From NCBI GenBank assembly GCA_026225945.1, contig JAMJFZ010001815.1:1234501-1298500 (forward strand): a DNA stretch of 64,000 nucleotides. The letters are read 5' to 3'. Below the pieces are notes generated by a model, which was given only the letters and a program-made list of their open reading frames with translations, did not search any database and had not been told where the DNA came from. This stretch comes from Cricetomys ansorgei (taxonomy: Eukaryota; Chordata; Mammalia; Rodentia; Nesomyidae). Position numbers and translations under genes: made by a program. Shown in pieces: positions 55,680 to 64,000 of the stretch. Position 1 is the stretch's first letter; every line of letters starts with the position of its first letter.

Positions 55680-56320
55680 TTCTCCCTGGCATTAATGCCA
55701 GTCTAGAGATATTTATTTATCACCTGCTTCTTGCCACTAGACTTAGAAATGTCATAAGAGTATTTTATTAAGACTTCTTGAGAGATGCCATCACATTGTA
55801 GGAGATCTTACAACCTGACATGAATACAGAGGATTTCGGTAGAGGTGTCACCTGAAGCGTCACAGACACTATGGAACCCAGTGAAAGTAGAAGCCTCTCA
55901 TGTCTAGTTCCATTCCTGGAACTAGCTTGGATTTCTCCAAAGCTGTATAGGGCAGACCATGAACATTTTCTTCTCTGATGAATTCTTAATGCAAATTGCC
56001 AGCCATCCTGGGGAGGAAGAAGTCTCAGTGCCCACTGAGAAGGACAGCAGGCAACATGTGAGATGCTGATGTCAAAGACTATTAATGCAAATGAAAATTA
56101 ATACTTTTCATCAAGATCTGCTTCCACACGGGCCAATCGCTGTGCCACCTGTTTACAGAAATACACTGCTAATCAGGAAAATCTTTTTAGTTCCTGTGTT
56201 TTTCTGTGTATGCTTTTAAGCTTCTGACAGCATTAAATTAACTTCAATTAGTAAGTCTAATGGATGCTGAAGTGTTGAACTTTTTAATTCAATGGAAAAC
56301 ACCCTGCTGGGCAAAAACAT
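55680..56320. other. Candidate conserved regulatory element
   Basis: Repeat-free, with an octamer ATGCAAAT at 56085 between two TTAAT motifs, GCATTAATGC at 55690, and several ATTA cores (CAATTAGTAAGTCTAATGG). The density of homeodomain/POU-type sites is suggestive. Conservation is not shown. Confidence 0.3.
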
Positions 56321-56339
56321 GATTTCTAATAAGATTTTA

Positions 56340-56520
56340 AACATTTATTTATTTAGTATGAGTGATATGCACGCCACCAATGTACATGTGGAGGTCAGAG
56401 GACAGCTTGGTTGTGTCTCCTTCCACTGCATGGGTCCCCGGGTTCCAATTCAGGTCCTCAGGCTCACCAGCAAATCCCTTTCCCCACAGAGTAATTTCAC
56501 TGGTTCAGGATCCATCTGTT
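56340..56520 (-). repeat. B2/B3-family SINE, antisense, diverged
   Basis: TGTACATGTGGAGGTCAGAG, GACAGCTTGGTTGTGTCTCC, GGGTTCCAATTCAGGTCCTC and AGGCTCACCAGCAAATCCC follow the antisense body and tRNA-like head. Confidence 0.55.
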
Positions 56521-56759
56521 TATACAAAGGCTACTCACAGGTTGATTATAACCAAGAACACTGATATTGACATTATTTCTGTTACAAATTACTTAAAAAC
56601 CTTTTTTCTTTTTTCCAGAAATGAGGCTCTAAAGGAATTGCAAGTCTAATGTATGAATTTGAATTTAACCCTTTCCCCTATTGGAGTAACAGAGGAGAGG
56701 CAATAATACTGTGTGCACTTTCCATGGTAAGAATAGTTTCCATGCAGATAAAATGATGA

Positions 56760-57140
56760 AATATATCCAAGCAGCAGTAACAAAATAGCTGTCTTTTCTT
56801 GGAGACCTCATCAGCCCGAGCCCTCTCATTCATTGCCACCTCGAGCTCTGCTTTATTAAAGTGCTCCAGGCCTGATTTCAGTGGATGCTTCCTGTTATAA
56901 AATGCAACTAGAGTTCTGTGTCATTGTGATTTAGATGCCAAATTTACTCTTGTTAATAAAAAAGGAGGCTAGGTAATGAAAAAAGGCACTGTGGTGACTA
57001 GCTGCTGGTTACATATCGAATGATAGAGAGCCTTAGGTTTTCAGCCATAATTACACTTCTATAGAGCTGGTGACTGGTGACGTCACATCCTCCTGTGATA
57101 ATAGTTGGGAGAAAAAGCCTAAATGTGGGATTTTGTACAC
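56760..57140. other. Repeat-free segment with CRE site
   Basis: No repeat recognised. TGACGTCA (a perfect CRE palindrome) lies at 57078. CAGCCATAATTACACTTCTA and TAGGTAATGAAAA add homeodomain-type cores. Candidate regulatory DNA only. Confidence 0.25.
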
Positions 57141-57805
57141 ATAAAATACGTAACTATTAAAAGAGAATCGGAAGGATTAAATAAAGTAAGCTAAAAGCCC
57201 AAACAAAATTACTTATCCTCATCCTTGCAACCAGTTTAGATTGATAAATACCTTTCTTACCAGTAAAGGCCCTTGGCAAATGATTCAGAAGGCCTTTTCT
57301 TATGTCCATCTAATAAAATTTGAAGGAGCCCTTTCTACTGGAAGAAGAGGCTGAGTGTGGCCTTAGTTGTGTGGTGACAGAACAGAAACTAGATCTACAC
57401 ATTTGATGTTGGCCAGCTTCAGGAGAATCATTTTGCACAGGTCGATTCAGTTATAACCAATGTCCAAGGGATAGTGCCGGGAGAGAGGGCTCTCTACAAC
57501 CATGGCAACACCATTTTTCTAACGACATCTTTTTTAGCAAGCCAGAAGAGTCACTTAACAAAAGCAGGAACATTAAATACCACTTAAGAGAGTTGGTCTG
57601 TGTCAAGAGCCATATCAGAGGAATTACAGCCAGTGTTGGGATTTGTGGAGTACAGCCCACCATTTCTTGGGGACTGTCTCCTGAATAACCCCTTCTGCTG
57701 AACAAAATTGGTGATTTTCTAAAAAGGCAATACCACACAGTTAAATGGGTTCAATTGAAATTCCAGAAAGCATAACTTAAGAAACATGTATAGTTAAAAA
57801 GACTA
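57141..57805. other. Unannotated stretch
   Basis: No family recognised. The 95-codon minus frame at 57451-57738 has no domain. Confidence 0.4.
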
Positions 57806-58752
57806 TGTTTTGCCTGCTGCTATGGAGAAAGTTACCTGGGTAAAGCAAAACATATTCTTGGTTGCTGAGGACTTGCTAGATCAGGAAGCAAATACAAAGG
57901 ATGATTAATAGATGACAGGTGAACTTCAGTGCCTACTGTTAAGTTTGGTCAAATTTGACTTTCCTTGGTTTACTCCTTGAGAACATAAAGACAATGAAGC
58001 AGAGATTTTCTTCTCTTTATGATAAAGAAAAAGTAAAAATTCTCTTCCTTGTGACCCTTTGATCAACTCTAACAGAAAAATAATAGGATGATTGATTATT
58101 GTTTGTTTACCATAAACTACATCCTAACAAGGAAATTGGCTAAGAGAAAATACTTGGTTCCCATAAATTCTGATAATCTGCTATAAAAAATTCATTGCTT
58201 TGTTGTACAATGTAACTATGGGAGCAAAACATCTTGTTACATATGGGTATTTTCATGGTAACCTGCTTAAGGGTTTTTGTTCAAAGGGTATATAAGATGT
58301 ATGTGTGTTGAGTGTCAAGCTTGAATGGCTCCACAAGACTGAATCCACAACGTTGTATCTATAAGGTTGAATCCATGAATCAATACGGCACCATCTACAA
58401 GGCTTCACCCACAAGATAATTTGCAAGATGTATGGGTAAGGTGTATGTGTGTTAAAGCTTGTAAGATGTGCAGGTGTGTATGTGTTGAAGCTTTGCTTCA
58501 TCCACAAGATATATGAGTGTGTGAATGAGTGTGTGAATATGGGAAATTGTATAGAGAGGAAAAAGTTGGAATTGTATAGAGAGAAAAGGAGAAGGAAAAG
58601 TCTGAATAGAGAGAAAAGTCTGGTGCACCTATAAGAAGTATGAATAAAGAGAGCTGAGATCTTCATTCAAGAAAAGCATGTGTGCAGGACTGATCTTTAG
58701 CAGACTCCACACTCACCTCTTCACAGCCTTGACCTGCTGGGGACTGCCCCCA
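57806..58752 (+). repeat. Probable long ERV LTR
   Basis: A TATATAAG box at 58289 and an AATAAA signal at 58643 are followed by AAAAGCATGTGTGCAGGACT and an end at CTGCTGGGGACTGCCCCCA, like an R-U5. The left boundary TGTTTTGCCTGCTGC is a guess. Between TATA and the signal are short irregular repeats (ATTGTATAGAGAG twice, CACAAGA/GCAAGATG variants), which make the 137-codon minus frame. No target duplication found. Confidence 0.45.
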
Positions 58753-59700
58753 GTAAGTCTGGATAATTGGTTAACTCAGAATTTATTTAAACTCAAAGTT
58801 TAAGTCTAAGAAAATAAACCTGACTGTTATTCCCTTAGTTTCTAACCACTGAATCCATGAAAGAATTAATAGTCGCAGAATAACACTGATCTAATTAACA
58901 AATTCAGCTTTGTAAACTCTCAGTAAATTTAATGGTAAACAAACTTATTAGTATTAAATAAAGAAGCAAAAAATATCAATTAAGTAAAATGTTCTTAATA
59001 CTAACAAGAATACTTAACACTATTAAAATTCTATCTTACACTGAGGGCAATCATCTCTTTTCCTTCCACAATGGAATCTGTCACTTCTCGCAGACAGTTT
59101 ACAGGCTTAGAATATTCTCTGAGATGAGTTAGGTCTTTCTTTGATAAACTCAGACTGGAAGAGTGTTCCATAGGGGAACCTGCTTCATTACAGTGTTTGG
59201 TGGTGTCACTATGTTAATCTGGTTTTGTGGTATGGGGTTGATGGCTGACAGAGCAGATCTGTATTAGTTATGTGTGTCAGTCTGTACTGCATTTCTGAGT
59301 TGTGTTAATAAGCAAGAAAAAATTGTTGGTCCACTCCTATCTGATTACGTTCTTCCTAGTGGTCCTGGATATTGACTCAAGTCTCTTAGAAGTAGCCAAT
59401 GAAAAGAATGTGGTTACACTTCGGGTGTTTTAGAAAATCTACATTTTTGCATTTGGAAAGGGGGGATGTCATTCTGTATATTTATGGTAAATCACAAGAA
59501 TATTGTTTTATAGAAATTCATCATTCCATACAGGTAATCAACATTGTTATCATGAGAAGATGAAATATTTTCAGTGAAGCCACTGACTTCAAGACTAGGC
59601 TGCCATGGCCTTTTAGCTCATATGTTTCAGTTCCAGAGGTGGAGTTCATAATGTCCAGGATGACAGTAGGCATCCAGTATATAAAGCTGGCTGATCAATC
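58753..59700. other. Unannotated AT-rich stretch
   Basis: No repeat family or coding frame recognised. Confidence 0.4.
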
Positions 59701-59756
59701 CCTCCTTTTCCTCCTTTACATCCTCCTCCCTCCTCCTCCTCCTCTTTTTTTTTGTC
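59701..59756. repeat. (CTC)n pyrimidine tract
   Basis: CTCCTCC units followed by a T run, next to the reversed tail of a B1. Confidence 0.9.
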
Positions 59757-59908
59757 ATTTTAAGACAGGACCTTACCATGTAACAGTGGCTAGCTTGGAA
59801 TTCTATCTGTAGACCTAGTTGTATCAAAATCACAGACATCTGTTACCTATGCCTCCAGTATGTTGGGATTAAAATCATGTGCCACCTCACCCTGCCTACC
59901 TGCCTACT
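59757..59908 (-). repeat. B1-like SINE, diverged
   Basis: AAGACAGGACCTTACCATGT, GGCTAGCTTGGAATTCTATC, GCCTCCAGTATGTTGGGATT and AAAATCATGTGCCACC follow an antisense B1 at low identity, so it is old. Confidence 0.6.
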
Positions 59909-62295
59909 TTTTTTTTCATAATCTATGCTGACTCCTGTCCATTTTATAAATGTATACATGCTTATGGATACACGTGCATACTGAGTTTTTACTAGATAAA
60001 ATCAATGCTACAAAGTTGAGTAAGATACTATACGTGACAGAATTCAAATCGGAAGTATTCAGAATTTAGGAACTTGTCTTTAAGTTACTGATTAACGAGA
60101 TTGTAAGAGAAAAACTCAAAGAACAAATAATGACTTGACTAGAAATGAGTTAGGGTCATGAGACACTGCAGTTTCTATGCTACTGAAGTACAAAGGCAGG
60201 CACTGATCTCAGTAGATCCCTGAGATGGTGTCATTAATAGAATCCAGGTCCATATCCATCTACCTGGAGGGCTAGACCTATGGCTGAGTATGGAAGGCAG
60301 AGGTGGTACTAGATAAACTGATAAAGGCAGAGTATGTGCATCCCGGTGACTGGACAGAGTTGAAATCCAACTGATAGAGACCTAGGAAATACCTAGAGGT
60401 GCTGTTGTGCCTTCTACAGCATCTAAATCAACAGGAAAGCAGCCTGGAACTGTGGGAAAGAGGCCTGGCACTTGCACACACGTTGACTGTTCAGGAAAGC
60501 TTCACAGCTAGTCTTGGGTATAGTCAAAAAACTACTTTATACACAAATACAATTACTTTAAAGATAAGCTGTACTATAAATGAATAATTAATTCTGTCTG
60601 GGAGAGCCAGTGTAATATTTCAGGAAAGCATAAGGTATAGTACACTTGCTGACCAAGGAAAATAATACAGACCAACTCTGGGAAAAGAGTAGTGTATGAA
60701 ATCCTATAGGCATGGGCTGTTCTTGGGGCTGCCAATCAGTAATAAATAAATAAATAACAATACAATATATATTATATATTATACATATATATGGCAGGTT
60801 TTACTATGTAGCTCAGCTACCCTTGACCCCAGAGGTGTCCTCATGGCCCAGTTGTAGAGTGCTCACAGGTGTGTGTCTGTACACTCAGTCTTCTATGAAG
60901 TCTTCAGAGTAATTAATACTTCCAGACATCTTTCAAGGTAGGTGATGAAGAGAAGCGTCATGTGCCACATTTCCTGACCATGATAAAGTCTAGGGTGTTG
61001 ATTCTCAAGAACTTTGGAGCCTGGGGACAGCTGTCTGTTCAGCTTTGGTAAGGACCACTTGGCTTTATCACAAGATGGTGGGGCACATCACAGTGGGAGT
61101 AGGTGTGAGAGGTGACTAGGACAGGCAGGAGAAAGATGGGGATACATTCTCACAGGAACTAACAGTCCCACAAAACCTTCAATTATTCCTTTCAACCATG
61201 TCCTCCCATTGGACATGCATCTTTCAGGACCTGCTGTCTTTCACAGGCACCAGCCTTTCTATACACGAAGGACAAACTTTAAGATTCTCACTGACCTCAG
61301 CTGTGCTCTCCCTTGTAGGTGTCTTGTGGGTTCTCTGGATAACATCAGGACCTCCTTCCCTTCACATCTCCTCTTTCCTCCATTGGCGTCTGTAAAAGCT
61401 TCAGTGCTCCCTATTCTGTGCTGTTTTCATCTTTCTCTTTCCCTAGCTCAGACTGGCTTTTTACTCCATTGTCTTTGAATCCTGTCCTTGATGGGACTTT
61501 TTAGAGCCTTGTCTTAGAAGTTAATGGACTGATCTCGTATCTACTTGGATTTTCATTTCACTCTACCATAATAAACATTTCAAACTGACCGCACACACAA
61601 TGAATGCGATGTCACACAGATGGGAAGAGTGGGGTTGGAGATGACATCTTAGTAAAGTTTGTGGAACTATTTTGTCCATGTTAATGGTCAGAAAACACAC
61701 AATCACAGACACAGCGCTGCATTTGAAAGAGTCACCTGGCTCACGAGGTGTCACAATAAGCAGAAGGAGTGCGACCAGAGAACGAAAGGGAGTTGATGTG
61801 AAATGGAGCCACAGGAGCAGAGGTAGCTGTGGGTCTTGGATATGTGTCTGGAAACCATCGTGCTGCAGCACTTTGAATAATTGGGTTTGGTCTCCCCAAT
61901 TCACCCGGTGTTTCTACAGGATGAAGTCATGTGCAACATAAAAAACAAAATTTGCTCTATGCTAATATGGTTTTCTAATAGCTATTTTGGAACAGATTTG
62001 TATTTTCTAAGATTCAGCTAAGCTATCTGGATTTACGTTACCAGACCTAAAGGCTCTGCCTCATTCCTTGACTGTTCCTCTACCTTTCACATTTTTATCA
62101 ACTCTGTGACTTCTTTGATCATTTACCAGTAACCAAGTTTGCTGCATGTGCTTGAGCTTTTATTCTCTGCCTGGGGTCCTCGCAGTTCTCAGATCTGATC
62201 CCTCCCATCTATCTATCTACGTACTTGAGTCTGAAAATCTTACCTCAGTCCTGGACAACTGTGCTTTCCCCTGGCTCACACAAGAGGGTCATCTG
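59909..62295. other. Long unannotated stretch
   Basis: An AATA/TATATT tract lies at 60738-60793. The rest shows no secure repeat and no gene. The longest frame (113 codons, minus, 61563-61904) has an open antisense partner and no recognised domain. Confidence 0.4.
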
Positions 62296-62299
62296 TCTG

Positions 62300-62478
62300 A
62301 AGAACGGTTATCAACTTGGTTGCCCTTTAGAGCCAATTGGGGAGTTTTGAAAATATCAGATTTCTCACGTGGCGTCCCAGAACAATTACCGAGAATCTCT
62401 GGAGTCCACAACGAGGAATTTAAAAAATCTCAGGCAGTGATTCTGATGTATACTTAAGCTTAAAAACCCCTGGGTTGG
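62300..62478 (+). repeat. MER5-like hAT-Charlie element
   Basis: ATTGGGGAGTTTTGAAAATA, AATTACCGAGAATCTCTGGA and CAGGCAGTGATTCTGATGTA, then CTTAAAAACCCCTGGG resemble MER5A in order. It is old and non-autonomous. Confidence 0.5.
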
Positions 62479-62578
62479 ATCGCTGCTGTTCAAATTCCAG
62501 TGAGAACAATCAGAGGAGATTAGATTGCTCTCATTTCAGTAAGCTCTCTCTCTGTCTCCTGTGTGGATAGGTGCTTAA

Positions 62579-62850
62579 GTGTGTTTGTGCATGTGGAGGC
62601 TGCCACCTCGGGTGTCTTTCCTCAGGAGCTTTCTACACTGATTTTTGAAACATAGTCCCTTACTGGTCTGGAGCTTGTCCATAATTAGGTGAGCTTCAAG
62701 AATCTAGTTATCTCCACCCCTCCAATGCCGGGGTTATGAGTGTGCACCACTGCATCTAGCTTGTTTATGTGGGTGCTGGGAATCCAATTCAGGTCTTCAC
62801 ACTAGTAAGGCAAGAACTTTGCCATCTGAGTCATGCCCCATTCCCAAGAT
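62579..62850 (-). repeat. B3 SINE, antisense
   Basis: GTGCATGTGGAGGCTGCCAC, GGTGTCTTTCCTCAGGAGCT, TGGTCTGGAGCTTGTCCATA, GTTATGAGTGTGCACCACTG, and GTGGGTGCTGGGAATCCAAT with CAGGTCTTCACACTAGTAAG. It ends at the antisense tRNA-like head and is almost full length. Confidence 0.75.
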
Positions 62851-64000
62851 GCTTCATTCATAACAATGTCTCAGGCTTTGTAGCACTGCTGGTCCAAAGC
62901 CACATTTAGAAGAGCAAAGACTTCTCAAACAATCATGCAACATCTGACCTATCCTTTGTTTTACCGTTACATTTCTTTGCCTTGGAGAATGTTTTCCCTG
63001 ACATGTGGAAGTGGTTGACCACCATGGCCAGTGACACCCTATCCCGGCCTATTCAATCTTCATTTGATCTCTAGCAGGAACATTAACTCAAAAGATAAGC
63101 TTATTCTATCATGGTAAAGCCCACAGGAACATATTGTTTTGGTTCTTCTGTTACTCTCGTTACTGTTGCCACTGGCTTCATCTCAATGCCCTACCCTTCT
63201 GCCCCAAAGTACCCTAGCCATGGACGTCACTATAGAATTTTCATGTGTGTGTTAAACTACTTTGCTTCTTTTTCTGGTTCTGGACAACAATGAATGATTC
63301 CCTTAGGCTCTGCTGTAGCCAAAGATCATAATTGAGTTCTTCCAGAGTATCTGATTCAGCCTAGCTAACAAGATATAGTCCTCTCATCCTTGGGCTTTGG
63401 AACTCTTCTTGAAAGATCTTCTGTTCTGCTTTGAAGTCTTCTTTTTGTATATGAAGCTACCAAGGGATAACATTTTTTAAAATGGTAATTGAAAATAAGC
63501 TTCAATTCCAGCTGTTCATAGCCAAAGTCAGGGTGTAGACACAAGCAAGAGGCTGCTCTTTCATGTCCTCCACTCCATGGTTGGTAGTGTGCTCTGGAGC
63601 TTTGGTAAAGTGACACCAGGGGTACTGCTACTGACTTTCAGCTTGGAAGTCCCTTACTATCCTGTGAATCTGGGTTCTAGACAAAGCATTTGGAGGCATA
63701 TAGATTTTTAATTCTCTGTAGTTTCTAGCCAGCTAGACATGGATAGACTAACTGCCTCACCCAATGTGAGTCCCTCCCTGATGAAGCGAATTCAAAGTTT
63801 CTGCCTTTTGGCCTTCCTGTGACTCCCATACCCTCTTGGACTCTCCTGAGGAAAGCACCGAGTCCTCTACTCTCAGACCTAACTGTCTCCATTCCTCTCT
63901 TCCAAGCAGAAACAAAGGCTTTAAACATGCCCTTTTCAAAATTTAAAAGTTATAGTTTTTTACTCCTGGTGTGGTTTATTTCTCATGGGGGGACTTTTAA
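62851..64000. other. Unannotated stretch to window end
   Basis: Unique-looking sequence. Frames of 60-83 codons have no domain. Any repeat reaching past the window edge cannot be judged. Confidence 0.4.

Noticed and set aside
58253..58666. 137-codon minus frame
   Set aside because: It lies antisense in an LTR-like block with short internal repeats and has no recognisable domain.

Overview
The window reads as non-coding, repeat-rich rodent DNA. The evidence is B1, B2 and B3 SINEs, rodent-type L1 3' UTRs, MaLR-like LTRs, many CA/TG and TATC/TTCC arrays, and a young IAP-related (betaretrovirus-like) endogenous retrovirus. At least five B1 copies share a TTGTAACTCTGG-type core instead of the GTAGCCCTGG I expect in mouse and rat, so a muroid rodent other than Mus or Rattus is likely. 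I recognise no host protein-coding gene. Almost all open frames of 60-140 codons fall in simple repeats, SINEs, L1 or LTRs. The window is probably intergenic or lies in a large intron.

Layout. 1-13 kb: nested LTR-type repeats, a minisatellite, a broken antisense L1 and two very long TATC arrays. 13-22.7 kb: MaLR-like LTRs, L1 3' UTRs on the plus strand, MIR, B1, B2, and a B3 split by later insertions. 23-25.5 kb: an old antisense L1 carrying two LTR insertions. 27-28 kb: a recent 101-bp tandem duplication beside a B1. 29-45 kb: mostly old unique sequence with scattered L1, MIR and one hAT element; an antisense L1 lies at 41-42.6 kb. 45.5-46.7 kb: repeat-free sequence with clustered E-box-like motifs, a candidate conserved element. 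47.6-50.4 kb: the ERV. 50.5-64 kb: LTRs, SINEs, MER5-like DNA, and two more repeat-poor stretches with regulatory-type motifs.

The best-defined unit is the ERV at 47643-50389. It has a 6-bp target duplication (GTAATA), two LTRs, a tRNA-Phe primer binding site, a polypurine tract, a shortened gag fused to the end of pol by a large internal deletion, a frameshift, and an env-like remnant. Its 5' LTR carries a 64-bp U3 duplication that the 3' LTR lacks. Outside that duplication the LTRs differ at only 2 of 300 positions. Two further tandem duplications (27 and 42 bp) lie inside its reading frame.

Limits. Repeat family names come from recognising sequence phrases, not from a database search. Ends of old repeats are accurate to about 10-30 bases. 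Statements about conservation are inference.
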